The translations under genes and the position numbers were made by a program. Shown one piece after another: positions 48,095 through 61,800 of a stretch of DNA of 64,000 nucleotides. A model generated the notes under the pieces. The model saw nothing but the letters and a program-made list of their open reading frames with translations, did not search any database and was not told the DNA's origin. Location: positions 190,661,257 through 190,725,256 of the forward strand of contig NC_135502.1 of the NCBI RefSeq assembly GCF_052857255.1. The letters run 5' to 3'. This DNA is from Amblyomma americanum. Lineage: Eukaryota > Arthropoda > Arachnida > Ixodida > Ixodidae. Position 1 is the stretch's first letter. Each line of letters starts with the position of its first letter.

Positions 48095-48818
48095 TTTTCA
48101 GCAGCTGGCTATGTTACGCTGGTGGCCGTGAACAGTGGTGGATCGGTTCCACAGGTGCTGAGGCCGTGTTGCTCGTTGTTCCTTGTAGCGTCGTCACTCT
48201 CGGTATTACAGTAATTAGGCGTTTTCAGGTCGCTGTCGTAATTGAAGGTGTTCAGTCGAGCAATGCAGCCTGGTATAACGAAGCCAAGAACCTCATCCAA
48301 AAAGACGAAATGGTTCCTCAACATCACCTCGATCAGTGCACCACCATGCCCAGTGACAAAGAACGAAACGTGCCTCAATTTATAGCAGTGTGACGACAAT
48401 GTTGCAGCAGCTGCCGATGTTACGCTGGGGGACGTGAACAGCGGTGATTCGGTTCCACACGTGATGAGGCCGTGTTGCGCGATGTTCCTTGTAGCGTCGT
48501 AACCACCGGTATTACAGTAATTCAGCGTTTTCACGTCTCTGTCTTAAATGCAGGTATTCACTCGAGCAATGCAGCCTGGTGGAACGAAGCCAAGAACCTG
48601 AACCAAAAAGACGAAATGGTTCCTCATCATCACCTCGCTTAGAGTGCCACCATGCCCTGTGCCAAAGAACGAAACCTGACTCGATTTAAAGCAGTGTGAC
48701 GTCAATGTTGCAGCAGCTGCCTATGTTACGCTGGTGGCCGTGAACAGTGGTGGATCGGTTCCACAGGTGCCGAGGCCGTGTTGCTCGATGTTCCTTGTAG
48801 CGTCGCAACCCTGGGTAT

Positions 48819-48850
48819 CACAGTAATTCAGCGTCACGGTAATTCAGCGT
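48819..48850 (+). repeat. 16-bp internal tandem duplication in one monomer
   Basis: CACAGTAATTCAGCGT is followed at once by CACGGTAATTCAGCGT (one A to G change). It lengthens the unit by 16 bp and is a private marker of this block. Confidence 0.9.
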
Positions 48851-50535
48851 TTTCAGGTCGCTGTCTTAAATGCAGGTGTTCACTCGAGCAATGCAGCCTG
48901 GTAGAACGAAGCCAAGAACCTGAACCAAAATTCGAAATGGTTCCTCAACATCTCCTCGCTCAGGGTGCCACCACGCCCAGTTCAAAAGAACGAAGCTTGA
49001 CTAGATTTATTGCAGGGTGACTTCATGTTGCACCAGCTGCCGATGTTACGCTGGAGCACGTGAACAGTGGTCAATCGGTTCCACACGTTCTGATGCCATG
49101 TTGCTCGATTTTCCTTGTAGCGTCGTAACCCTGGGTATCACAGTAATTCAGCGTTTTCAGGTCGCTGTCTTAAATGCAGGAGTTCACTCGAGCAATGCAG
49201 CCTGGTAGAACGAAGCCAAGAATGTCAACCAAAAGACGAAATTGTTCCTCATCATCACCTCGCTTAGAGTGCCACCATGCCCTGTGCCAAAGAACGAAAC
49301 CTGACTCGATTTAAAGCAGTGTGACGTCAATGTTGCAGCAGCTGCCTATGTTACGCTAGTGGCCGTGAACAGTGGTGGATCGGTTCCACAGGTGCTGAGG
49401 CCGTGTTGCTCGATGTTCATTGTAGCGTCGTCACTCTCGGTATTACAGTAATTAAGCGTTTTCAGGTCGCTGTCGTAATTGCAGGCGTTCAGTCGAGCAA
49501 TGCAGCCTGGTATAACGAAGCCAAGAACCTCATCAAAAAGACGAAATGGTTCCTGAACATCACCTCGATCAGGGTGCCACCACGCCTTGTGCCAAAGAAC
49601 GAAACGTAACTCGATTTAAAGTAGTGTGACGTCAATGTTGCAGCAGATGCAGATGTTACGCTGGGGGCCGTGAACAGTTTTGGATCGGTTCCACAGGGGT
49701 TGATGCCGTGTTCTCGATGTTCCTTGTAGAGTCGTAACCCCGGGTATTACACTAAATAAGCGTTTTCAGGTCGCTGTCTTAAATGCAGGTGTTCACTTGA
49801 GCAATGCAGCCTGGTAGAACGAAGCCAAGAACCTGAACCAAAAGATGAAATGGTTCCTCAACATCACCTCGCTTAGAGTGCCACCATGCCCTGTGCCAAA
49901 GAACGAAACGTGACTCTATTTAGAGCAGTGTGACGCCAATGTTGCAGCAGCTGAATATGTTACGCTGGTGGAAGTGTACAGTGGTGGATCGGTTATACCG
50001 GTGCTGATGCCGTGTTGCTCGATGTTCTTTGCAGCGTCGTAAGTCTCAGTATTACAGAAATTAAGCGTTTTAAATCCGCTGTCGTAAATGCACGTGTTCA
50101 GTCGAGCAATGCCGCCTGGTAGAACAAAGACAAGAACCTGAACCAAAAAGTCGAAATGGTTCCTCAACATCACCTCGCTCGGCTGCCACCACGCCCAGTT
50201 CAAAAGAACGAAGCTTGACTAGATTTATTGCAGTGTGACTTCAAGTTGCAGCAGCGGCCGAGGTTACGCTGAGGGCCGTGAACAGTGGTGGATCGGTTCC
50301 AGAGGTGCTGATGCCGTGTTGCTTGATGTTATTTGTAGCGCCGTAACTCTCGGTATTACAGTATTTCAGCGTTTTCATGTCGCTGTCTTAAAGCAGGAGT
50401 TCATTCGAGCAATGCAGCCTGGTAGAACGAAGCCAAGAACCTGAACAAAAAAGACGAAATCGTTCGTCAACTTCTCGCTCAGAGTGCCACCATGCCCTGT
50501 GCCAAAGAACGAAACGTGACTCGATTTAAAGCAGT

Positions 50536-51524
50536 GTGACGTCAATGTTGCAGCAGCTGCCAATATTACGCTGGTGGCCGTGAACAGTGGTGGATCGGTT
50601 CCACCGGTGCTGATGCCATGTTGCTCGATGTTCCTTGTAGCGTCGTAACTCTCGGTATTACAGTAATTAAGCGTTTTCAGGTCGCTTTCGTGATTGAAGG
50701 TGTTCAGTCGAGCAATGTAGCCTGGTGGAATGAAGCCAAGAACCTGAACCAAAAAGACGAAATGGTTCTTCAATATCACCTCGCTCAGGGTGCCACCATG
50801 CCCAGGTCCTAAGAATGAAGCGTGAGTCGATTTATAGCAGTGTGGCGTCAATGTTGTAGCAGTGGCCGATGTTACGCGGAGGGCCGTGAACAGAGGTGGA
50901 TCGGTTCCTCAGGGGCTGATGCCGTGGTGCTCGATTTTCCTGGTAGGTTCGTAACTCTCGGTATTACACGAAATAAGCGTTTTCAGGTCGCTGTCTTAAA
51001 TGCAGGTGTTCATTCGAGCAATGCAGCCTTATAGAACGAAGCCAAGAACCTGAACCAAAAAGACGAAATGGTTCCTCAACATCACCTCGTTCAGAGTGCC
51101 ACCATGCCATTTGCCAAAGAACGAAACGTGACTCGATTTAAAGCAGTGTGATGTCAATGTTGCAGCAGCTGCCTATGTTACGCTGGTGGCCGTGAACAGT
51201 GGTGGATCGGTTCCACCGGTGCTGATGCCGTGTTGCTCGATGTTCTTTGTAGCGTCGTAACTCTCGGTATTACAGTAATTAAGCGTTTTAAATCCGCTGT
51301 AGTAAATGCAGGAGTTCAGTCGAGCAATGCAGCCTGGTAGAACGAAGCCAAGAACCTGAACCAAAAAGACGAAATGGTTCCTCAACATCACCTCGCTCAG
51401 AGTGCCACCATGCCCTGTGCCAAAGAACGAAACGTGACTCGATTTGAAAAAGTGTGAGGTCATTGTTGCAGCAGCAGCCAATGTTACGCTGGTGGCCGTG
51501 AAGAGTGGTGGATCAGTCCCACAG
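50536..51524 (+). repeat. Satellite link between the two F blocks
   Basis: About three monomers. 50540-51040 resembles 52980-53480 at an offset of ~2443 and contains the divergent GGTAGGTTCG unit. 51300 onward begins the match to 4382 onward. Confidence 0.75.
50886..51191 (+). repeat. Divergent GGTAGGTTCG monomer subtype, copy 2
   Basis: Shares the GAGGTGGATCGGTTCCTCAG, CGTGGTGCTCG and CCTGGTAGGTTCG changes with 40564-40869 and lies 2443 bp left of copy 3. Confidence 0.8.
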
Positions 51525-53328
51525 GTGCTGATGCAGAGTTGCTCGATGTTCCTTGTAGCGTCGTAACTCTCTGTATTACAGTAATTAAGCGTTTTCAGGT
51601 CGCTGTCGTAATTGCAGGTGTTCAGTCGAGCAATGCAGCTTTGTATAACGAAGCCAAGAACCTCATCCGTAAAGACGAAATGGTTCCTCAACATCACATC
51701 GATCAGGGTGCCACCATGCCCAGTGCCAAAGAACGAAACGTGACTCGATTTAAAACAGTGTGACGACAATGCTGCAGTAGCTGCCGATGTTACGCTGGGG
51801 CCATGAACAGTGGTGGATCGGTTCCACAGGTGCTGATGCCGTGTTGCTCTATGTTTCTTGTAGCGTGGTAACTCTCGGTAATACAGTAATTTAGCTTTTT
51901 CAGGTCGCTGTCGCAAATGCAGGTGTTCACTCGAGCAATGCTGACTGGTAAAACGAAGCCAAGAACCAGAACCAAAAAGACGAAATGGTTCCTCAACATC
52001 CCCTCACTCAGGGTGCCACCATGCCCAGTGCCAAAGAACGAAGTGTGACTCGATTTAAAGCAGTGTGACGTCAATGTTGTAGCAGCTGCCGATGTTACTA
52101 TGGGGATCGTGAACAGTGGTGGGTTGGTTCCACAGGGCCTTATGCCGTGTTCTCGATGTTCCTTGTAGTGTCGTATCGTTGGGTATCACAGTAATTCAGC
52201 GTTTTCAGTTCGCTGCCTTAAATGCAGGTGTTCACTCGAGCAATGCAGCCTGGTAGAACGAAGCCAAGAACCTGAACCAAATGATGAAATGGTTCCTCAA
52301 CATCACCTCGCTTAGAGTGCCACCATGCCCTGTGCCAAAGAACGAAACGTGACTATTTAAAGCAGTGTGACGCCAATGTTGCAGCAGCTGAATATGTTAC
52401 GCTGGTGGCCGTGTACAGTGGTGGATCGGTTCCACCGGTGCTGATGCCGTGTTGCTCGATGTTCTTTGTAGCGTCGTAACTCTCACTATCACAGTAATTA
52501 AGCGTTTTAAATCCGCTGTCGTAAATGCAGGTGTTCAGTCGAGCAATGCAGCCCTGTAGAACGAAGCCAAGAACCTCAACCAAAAAGACGAAATGGTTCC
52601 TCAACATCACCTCGATCAGTGCACCACCATGCCCAGTGCCAAAGAACGAAACGTGCCTCGATTTATAGCAGTGTGACGTCAATGTTGCAGCAGCTGCCGA
52701 TGTTACGCTGGGGGACGTGAACAGTGGTTATTCGGTTCCACACGTGTTGATGCCGTGTTGCTCGATGTTCTTTGTAGCGTCGTAACCATCGGTATTACAC
52801 TAAATAAGCGTTTTCAGGTCGCTGTCTTAAATGCAGGTGTTCATTCGAGCAATGCAGCCTAGTAGCACGAAGCCAAGAACCTGAACCAAAAAAACGAAAT
52901 GATTCCTCAACATCACCTCGCTCAGAGTGCCACCATGCCCTGTGCGAAAGAACGAAACGTGACTCGATTTAAAAAAGTGTGACGTCAATGTTGCAGCAGC
53001 TGCCAATATTACGCTGGTGGCCGTGAACAGTGGTGGATCGGTTCCACCGGTGCTGATGCCATGTTGCTCGATGTTCCTTGTAGCGTCGTAACTCTCGGTA
53101 TTACAGTAATTAAGCGTTTTCAGGTCGCTTTCGTAATTGCAGGCGTTCATTCGAGCAATGTAGCCTGGTGGAATGAAGCCAAGAACCTGAACCAAAAAGA
53201 CGAAATGGTTCTTCAATATCACCTCGCTCAGGGTGCCACCATGCCCAGTTCCTAAGAATGAAGCATGAGTCGATTTATAGCAGTGTGGCGTCAATGTTGT
53301 AGCAGTGGCCGATGTTACGCGGAGGGCC

Positions 53329-53633
53329 GTGAACAGAGGTGGATCGGTTCCTCAGGTGATGATGCCGTGGTGCTCAATTTTCCTGGTAGGTTCGTAACTC
53401 TCGGTATTACACGAAATAAGCGTTTTCAGGTCGCTGTCTTAAATGCAGGTGTTCATTCGAGCAATGCAGCCTGGTAGAACGAAGCCAAGAACCTGAACCA
53501 AAAAGACGAAATGGTTCCTCAACATCACCTCGTTCAGAGTGCCACCATGCCCTGTGCCAAAGAACGAAACCTGACTTGATTTAAAGCAGTGTGACGTCAA
53601 TTTTCAGCAGCTGGCTATGTTACGCTGGTGGCC
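53329..53633 (+). repeat. Divergent GGTAGGTTCG monomer subtype, copy 3
   Basis: Same diagnostic changes as the units at 40564 and 50886, with an extra change (GTGATGATGCC for GTGCTGATGCC). Confidence 0.8.
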
Positions 53634-54324
53634 GTGAACAGTGGTGGATCGGTTCCACAGGTGCTGAGGCCGTGTTGCTCGTTGTTCCTTGTAGCGTCGT
53701 CACTCTCGGTATTACAGTAATTAGGCGTTTTCAGGTCGCTGTCGTAATTGAAGGTGTTCAGTCGAGCAATGCAGCCTGGTATAACGAAGCCAAGAACCTC
53801 ATCCAAAAAGACGAAATGGTTCCTCAACATCACCTCGATCAGTGCACCACCATGCCCAGTGACAAAGAACGAAACGTGCCTCAATTTATAGCAGTGTGAC
53901 GACAATGTTGCAGCAGCTGCCGATGTTACGCTGGGGGACGTGAACAGCGGTGATTCGGTTCCACACGTGATGAGGCCGTGTTGCGCGATGTTCCTTGTAG
54001 CGTCGTAACCACCGGTATTACAGTAATTCAGCGTTTTCACGTCTCTGTCTTAAATGCAGGTATTCACTCGAGCAATGCAGCCTGGTGGAACGAAGCCAAG
54101 AACCTGAACCAAAAAGACGAAATGGTTCCTCATCATCACCTCACTTAGAGTGCCACCATGCCCTGTGCCAAAGAACGAAACCTGACTCGATTTAAAGCAG
54201 TGTGACGTCAATGTTGCAGCAGCTGCCTATGTTACGCTGGTGGCCGTGAACAGTGGTGGATCGGTTCCACAGGTGCTGAGGCCGTGTTGCTCGATGTTCC
54301 TTGTAGCGTCGCAACCCTGGGTAT

Positions 54325-54356
54325 CACAGTAATTCAGCGTCACGGTAATTCAGCGT
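54325..54356 (+). repeat. Same 16-bp internal duplication in the paralogous block
   Basis: An identical pair, including the A to G difference, lies exactly 5506 bp from 48819. The small duplication therefore predates the block duplication. Confidence 0.9.
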
Positions 54357-56041
54357 TTTCAGGTCGCTGTCTTAAATGCAGGTGTTCACTCGAGCAATGC
54401 AGCCTGGTAGAACGAAGCCAAGAACCTGAACCAAAATTCGAAATGGTTCCTCAACATCTCCTCGCTCAGGGTGCCACCACGCCCAGTTCAAAAGAACGAA
54501 GCTTGACTAGATTTATTGCAGGGTGACTTCATGTTGCACCAGCTGCCGATGTTACGCTGGAGCACGTGAACAGTGGTCAATCGGTTCCACACGTTCTGAT
54601 GCCATGTTGCTCGATTTTCCTTGTAGCGTCGTAACCCTGGGTATCACAGTAATTCAGCGTTTTCAGGTCGCTGTCTTAAATGCAGGAGTTCACTCGAGCA
54701 ATGCAGCCTGGTAGAACGAAGCCAAGAATTTCAACCAAAAGACGAAATTGTTCCTCATCATCACCTCGCTTAGAGTGCCACCATGCCCTGTGCCAAAGAA
54801 CGAAACCTGACTCGATTTAAAGCAGTGTGACGTCAATGTTGCAGCAGCTGCCTATGTTACGCTAGTGGCCGTGAACAGTGGTGGATCGGTTCCACAGGTG
54901 CTGAGGCCGTGTTGCTCGATGTTCATTGTAGCGTCGTCACTCTCGGTATTACAGTAATTAAGCGTTTTCAGGTCGCTGTCGTAATTGCAGGCGTTCAGTC
55001 GAGCAATGCAGCCTGGTATAACGAAGCCAAGAACCTCATCAAAAAGACGAAATGGTTCCTGAACATCACCTCGATCAGGGTGCCACCACGCCTTGTGCCA
55101 AAGAACGAAACGTAACTCGATTTAAAGTAGTGTGACGTTAATGTTGCAGCAGATGCAGATGTTACGCTGGGGGCCGTGAACAGTTTTGGATCGGTTCCAC
55201 AGGGGCTGATGCCGTGTTCTCGATGTTCCTTGTAGAGTCGTAACCCCGGGTATTACACTAAATAGGCGTTTTCAGGTCGCTGTCTTAAATGCAGGTGTTC
55301 ACTTGAGCAATGCAGCCTGGTAGAACGAAGCCAAGAACCTGAACCAAAAGATGAAATGGTTCCTCAACATCACCTCGCTTAGAGTGCCACCATGCCCTGT
55401 GCCAAAGAACGAAACGTGACTCTATTTAGAGCAGTGTGACGCCAATGTTGCAGCAGCTGAATATGTTACGCTGGTGGAAGTGTACAGTGGTGGATCGGTT
55501 ATACCGGTGCTGATGCCGTGTTGCTCGATGTTCTTTGCAGCGTCGTAAGTCTCAGTATTACAGTAATTAAGCGTTTTAAATCCGCTGTCGTAAATGCACG
55601 TGTTCAGTCGAGCAATGCCGCCTGGTAGAACAAAGACAAGAACCTGAACCAAAAAGTCGAAATGGTTCCTCAACATCACCTCGCTCGGCTGCCACCACGC
55701 CCAGTTCAAAAGAACGAAGCTTGACTAGATTTATTGCAGTGTGACTTCAAGTTGCAGCAGCGGCCGAGGTTACGCTGAGGGCCGTGAACAGTGGTGGATC
55801 GGTTCCAGAGGTGCTGATGCCGTGTTGCTTGATGTTATTTGTAGCGCCGTAACTCTCGGTATTACAGTATTTCAGCGTTTTCATGTCGCTGTCTTAAAGC
55901 AGGAGTTCATTCGAGCAATGCAGCCTGGTAGAACGAAGCCAAGAACCTGAACAAAAAAGACGAAATCGTTCGTCAACTTCTCGCTCAGAGTGCCACCATG
56001 CCCTGTGCCAAAGAACGAAACGTGACTCGATTTAAAGCAGT

Positions 56042-59000
56042 GTGACGTCAGTGTTGCAGCAGCTGCCTATGTTACGCTGGTGGCTGGGAACAGTGGTGGA
56101 TCGATTCCACCGGTGCTGATGCCGTGTTGCTCGATGTTCCTTGTATCGTCGTAACTCTCGGTAATACAGCAATTCAGCGTTTTCAGGTCGCTGTCGTAAA
56201 TGCAGGTGTTCACTCGAGCAATGTAGCCTGGTAAAACTAAGCCTAGAACCTGAACCAAAAAGACGAAATGGTTCCTCAACATCTCCTCGCTCAGAGTGCC
56301 ACCATGCCCTGTGCCAAAGAAGGAAACGTGACTCGATTTAAAGCAGTGTGACGTCAATGTTGCAGCAGCTGCCTATGTTACGCTGGTGGCCGTGAACAGT
56401 GGTGGATCGGTTCCACCGGTGTTGATGCCGTGTTGCTCGATGTTTTTTGTAGCGTCGTAACTCTAGTTATTACAGTAATTAAGCGTTTTCAGGTCGCTGT
56501 CGTAAATGCAGGTGTTCAGTCGAGCAATGCAGCCTGGTAGAACGAAGCCAAGAACCTGAACCAAAAAGACGAAATGGTTCCTCAACATCACCTCGCTCAG
56601 AGTGCCACCATGCCTTGTGCCAAAGAACGAAACGTGGCTCGATTTAAAGCAGTGTGACGTCAATGTTGCAGCAGCTGCCTATGTTGCGCTGGTGGCCGTG
56701 AACAGTGGTGGATCGGTTCCACCGGTGCTGATGCCGTGTTGCTCGATGTTCTTTGTAGCGTCGTAACTCTAGGTATTACAGTAATTAGGCGTTTTCAGGT
56801 CGCTGTCTTAAATGCAGGTGTTCACTCGTGCAATGCAGCCTGGTAGAACGAAGCCAAGAACCTGAACCAAAAGATGAAATGGTTCCTCAACATCACCTCG
56901 CTTAGAGTGCCAAAATGCCCTGTGCCAAAGAACGAAAGGTGACTATTTAAAGCAGTGTGACGCCAATGTTGCAGCAGCTGAATATGTTACGCTGGTGGCC
57001 GTGTACAGTGGTGGACCGGTTCCACCGGTGCTGATGCCGTTTTGCTCGATGTTCTTTGTAGCGTCGTAAATCTCAGTATTACAGTCATTAAGCGTTTTAA
57101 ATCCGCTGTCGTAAATGCAGGTGTTCAGTCGAGCAATGCAGCCTGGTAGAACGAAGCCAAGAACCTCAACCAAAAAGACGAAATGGTTCCTCAACATCAC
57201 CTCGATCAGTGCACCACCATGCCCAGTGCCAAAGAACGAAACGTGCCTCGATTTATAGCAGTGTGACGACAATGTTGCAGCAGCTGCCGATGTTACGCTG
57301 GGGGACGTGAACAGCGGTGATTCGGTTCCACACGTGATGAGGCCGTGTTGCACGATGTTCCTTGTAGCGTCGTAACCACCGGTATTACAGTAATGCAGCG
57401 TTTTCACGTCTCTGTCTTAAATGCAGGTATTCACTCGAGCAATGCAGCCTGGTGGAACGAAGCCAAGAACCTGAACGAAAAAGTCGAAATGGTTCCTCAA
57501 CATCACCTCGCACAGGGTGCCACCAAGCCCAGTTCAAAAGAACGAAGCTTGACTAGATTTATTGCAGTGTGACTTCATGTTGCAGCAGCTGCCGATGTTA
57601 CGCTGGAGTACGTGAACAGTGGTGAATCGGTTCCACACGTTCTGATGCCATGTTGCTCGATTTTCCTTGTAGCGTCGTAACCTTGGGCATCACAGTAATT
57701 CAGCGTTTCCAGGTCGCTGTCTTAAATGCAGGTGTTCACTTGAGCAATCCAGCCTGGTAGAACGAAGCCAAGAACCTGAACCAAAAAGACGAAATGGTTC
57801 CTCAACATCACCTCGCTTAGAGTGCCACCATGCCCTGTGCTAAAGAACGAAACCTGCCGTCAATGTTGTACCAGCGGTCGATGTTACGCTGAGGGCCGTG
57901 AACAGTGGTGGATCGGTTCCACAGGTACTGATGCCGTTGTTGCTCGATGTTCCTTGCATCGTCGTAACTCTCGGTAATACAGCAATTCAGCTTTTTCGGG
58001 TCGCTGTCGTAAATGCAGGTATTCACTCGAGCAATGTAGCCTGGTAAAACGAAGCCTAGAACCTGAACCAAAAAGACGAAATGGTTCCTCAACATCTCCT
58101 CGCTCAGAGTGCCACAATGCCCCGTGCCAAAGAACGAAACGTGACTCGAATTAAAGCAGTGTGACGTCAATGTTGCAGCAGCTGCCTATGTTGCGCTGGT
58201 GGCCGTGAACAGTGGTGGATCGGTTCCACCGGTGCTGATGCCGTGTTGCTCGATGTTCTTTGTAGCGTCGTAACTCTAGGTATTACAGTAATTAGGCGTT
58301 TTCAGGTCGCTGTCGTAAATGCAGGTGTTCAGTCGAGCAATGCAGCCTGGTAGAACGAAGCCATGAACCTGAACCAAAAAGACGAAATGGTTCCTCAACA
58401 TCACCTCGCTCAGAGTGCCACAATGCCTTGTGGCAAAGAATGAAACGTGACTCGATTTAAAGCATTGTGACGTCAATGTTGCAGCTGATGCCGATGTTAC
58501 GCTGGGGGCCATGAACAGTGGTGGATCGGTTCCACAGGAGCTGATGCCGTGCTTCTCGATGTTCTTTGTAGCGTCGTAACTCTAGGTATTACAGTATTTA
58601 AGCGTTTTCAGGTCGCTGCCGTAAATGCAGGTGTTCAGTCGAGCAATGCAGCCTTGTAGAACAAAGCCAAGAACCTGAACCAAAAAGACGAAATGGTTCC
58701 TCAACATCACCTCGCTCAGGGTGCCACCACGCCCAGTTCAAAAGAACGAGGAGTGACTAGATTTATTGCAGTGTGACATCATGTTGCAGCAGCTGCCGAT
58801 GTTACGCTGGAGCACGTGAACAGTGGTGAATCGGTTCCACACGTTCTGATGCCATGTTGCTCGATTTTCCTTGTAGCGTCGTAACCCTGGGTATCACAGC
58901 ATTCAGCGTTTTCATGTCGCTGTCTTAAAGCAGGTGTTCATTCGAGCAATGCAGCCTGGTAGAACGAAGCCAAGAACCTGAACCAAAAAGACGAAATCGT

Positions 59001-60290
59001 TCGTCAACTTCTCGCTCAGAGTGCCACCATGTCCTGTGCCAAAGAACGAAACGTGACTCGATTTAAAGCAGTGTGACGTCAGTGTTTCAGCAGCTGCCTA
59101 TGTTACGCTGGTGGCTGGGAACAGTGGTGGATCGATTCCACCGCTGCTGATGCCGTGTTGCTCGATGTTCCTTGTATCGTCGTAACTCTCGGTAGTACAG
59201 CAATTCAGCGTTTTCAGGTCGCTGTCGTAAATGCAGGTGTTCACTCGAGCAATGTAGCCTGGTAAAACGAAGCCTAGAACCTGAACCAAAAAGACGAAAT
59301 GGTTCCTCAACATCTCCTCGCTCAGAGTGCCACCATGCCCTATGCCAAAGAACGAAACGTGACTCGATTTAAAGCAGTGTGACGTCAATGTTACAGCAGC
59401 TGCCTATGTTATGCTGGTGGCCGTGAACAGTGGTGGATCGGTTCCACCGGTGTTGATGCCGTGTTGCTCGATGTTCTTTGTAGCGTCGTAACTCTAGGTA
59501 TTACAGTAATTAAGCGTTTTCAGGTCGCTGTCGTAAATGCAGGTGTTCAGTCGAGCAATGCAGCCTGGTAGAACGAAGCCAAGAACCTGAACCAAAAAGA
59601 CGAAATGGTTCCTCAACATCACCTCGCTCAGGGTGCCACCGCGCCCAGTTCAAAAGAACGAAGAGTGACTAGATTTATTGCAGTGTGACGTCATGTTGCA
59701 GCAGCTGCCGATGTTACGCTGGAGCACGTGAACAGTGGTGAATCGGTTCCACACGTTCTGATGCCATGTTGCTGGGTTTTCCTTGTAGCGTCGTAGCCCT
59801 GGGTATCACTGTAATTCAGCGTTTTCAGGTCGCTGCCTTAAATGCAGGTATTCACTCGAGCAATGCAGCCTGGTAGAACGAAGCCAAGGACCTGGACCAA
59901 AAAGATGAAATGGTTCCTCAACATCACCTCGCTTAGAGTGCCACCATGCCCTGTGCTAAATAACGAAAAATGACTCGATTTAAAGCAGTGTCACGTCAAT
60001 GTTGCAGCAGCTGCCTATGTTACGCTGGGGGCCGTGAACAGTGGTGGATCGGTTCCACAGATGCTGATGCCGTGTTGCTCGACGTTCTTGTAGCGTCGTA
60101 ACTCTCGGTATTACAGTAATTAAGCGTTTTCAGGTCGCTGTCTTAAATGCAGGTGTTCACTCGAGCAATGCAGCCTGGTAGAACGCAGCCAAGAACCTGA
60201 ACCAAAATTCGAAATGGTTCCTCAACATCACCTCACTCAGGGTGCCACCACACCCAGTTCAAAAGAACGAAGCTTGACTAGATTTATTGC
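56042..60290 (+). repeat. Mosaic satellite segment
   Basis: About fourteen monomers. 56042-56650 resembles 59073-59640 at an offset of ~3031 (shared GGTGGCTGGGAACAG and GATCGATTCCACCG). 56940-57400 resembles parts of 47160-48540. A short-form monomer sits near 57850 and extra T at about 57939 (GCCGTTGTTGC) is private. Only satellite sequence is seen. Confidence 0.72.
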
Positions 60291-61800
60291 AGGGTGACTT
60301 CATGTTGCAGTAGCTGCCGATGTTACGCTGGAGCACGTGAACAGTGGTCAATCGGTTCCACACGTTCTAATGCCATGTTGCTCGATTCTCCTTGTAGCGT
60401 CGTAACCCTGGGTATCACAGTAATTCAGCGTTTTCAGGTCGCTGTCTTAAATGCAGGAGTTCACTCGAGCAATGCAGCCTGGTAGAACGAAGCCAAGAAC
60501 CTCAACCAAAAGACGAAATGGATCCTCATCATCACCTCGCTTAGAGTGCCACCATGCCCTGTGCCAAAGAACGAAACCTGACTCGATTTAAAGCAGTGTG
60601 ACGTCAATGTTGCAGCAGCTGCCTATGTTACGCTGGTGGCCGTGAACAGTGGTGGATCGGTTCCACAGGTGCTGAGGCCGTGTTGCTCGATGTTCATTGT
60701 AGCGTCGTCACTCTCGGTATTATAGTAATTAAGCGTTTTCAGGTCGCTGTCGTAATTGCAGGCGTTCAGTCGAGCAATGCAGCCTGGTATAACGAAGCCA
60801 AGAACCTCATCCAAAAAGACGAAATGGTTCCTGAACATCACCTCGATCAGGGTGCCACCACGCCTTGTGCCAAAGAACGAAACGTAACTCGATTTAAAGT
60901 AGTGTGACGTCAATGTTGCAGCAGATGCCGATGTTACGCTGGGGGCCGTGAACAGTTTTGGATCGGTTCCACAGGGGCTGATGCCGTGTTCTCGATGTTC
61001 CTTGTAGAGTCGTAACCCCGGGTATTACACTAAATAAGCGTTTTCAGGTCGCTGTCGTAAATGCAGGTGTTCACTTGAGCAATGCAGCCTGGTAGAACGA
61101 AGCCAAGAACCTGAACCAAAAGATGAAATGGTTCCTCAACATCACCTCGCTTAAAGTGCCACCATGCCCTGTGCCAAAGAACGAAACGTGACTCTATTTA
61201 GAGCAGTGTGACTCCAATGTTGCAGCAGCTGAATATGTTACGCTGGTGGAAGTGTACAGTGGTGGATCGGTTATACCGGTGCTGATGCCGTGTTGCTCGA
61301 TGTTATTTCCAGCGTCGTAAGTATCAGTATTACAGTTTTAAGCGTTTTAAATCCGCTGTCGTAAATGCAGGTGTTCAGTCGAGCAATGCCGCCTGGTAGA
61401 ACAAAGACAAGAACCTGAACCAAAAAGTCGAAATGGTTCCTCAACATCACCTCGCTCGGCTGCCACCACGCCCAGTTCAAAAGAACGAAGCTTGACTAGA
61501 TTTATTGCAGTGTGACTTCAAGTTGCAGCAGCGGCCGAGGTTACGCTGAGGGCCGTGAACAGTGGTGGATCGGTTCCAGAGGTGCTGATGCCGTGTTGCT
61601 TGATGTTATTTGTAGCGCCGTAACTCTCGGTATTACAGTAATTCAGCGTTTTCAGGTCGCTGTCGTAAATGCAGGTGTTCAGTCGAGCAATGCAGTTTGG
61701 TAAAACAAAGCCAAGCACCTCAACCAAAAACACGAAATCGTTCCTCAACACCACCTCGCTCAGGCTGCCGCCATACCCAGTTCCTAAGAATGAAGCGTGA
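60291..61800 (+). repeat. Block F fragment, copy 3
   Basis: 60294-61640 aligns to 54523-55870 at an offset of 5771, including the GTTATACCGGTG, GGTGGAAGTGTACAG and CTCGGCTGCCACC markers. A small deletion near 61334 (ACAGTTTTAAGCG) is private to this copy. Confidence 0.82.

Larger units (their letters stand above)
46020..50535 (+). repeat. Duplicated block F, copy 1
   Basis: 46020-46625 aligns to 51525-52130 at an offset of 5505, 46938-47580 to 52140-52780 at an offset of ~5200, and 47975-50535 to 53481-56041 at an offset of 5506. In the last stretch I counted about eight differences in 2.5 kb (for example near 48069, 49222, 49628, 49700 and 50058). Confidence 0.85.
51525..56041 (+). repeat. 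Duplicated block F, copy 2
   Basis: Partner of 46020-50535. At 52110-52140 the GTTACTATGGGG monomer is fused to the CTTATGCCGTGTTC monomer within GGTTCCACAGG, losing one unit relative to 46586-46990. 52780-53480 has no match in copy 1 at this offset and instead resembles 50540-51040. Confidence 0.85.
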
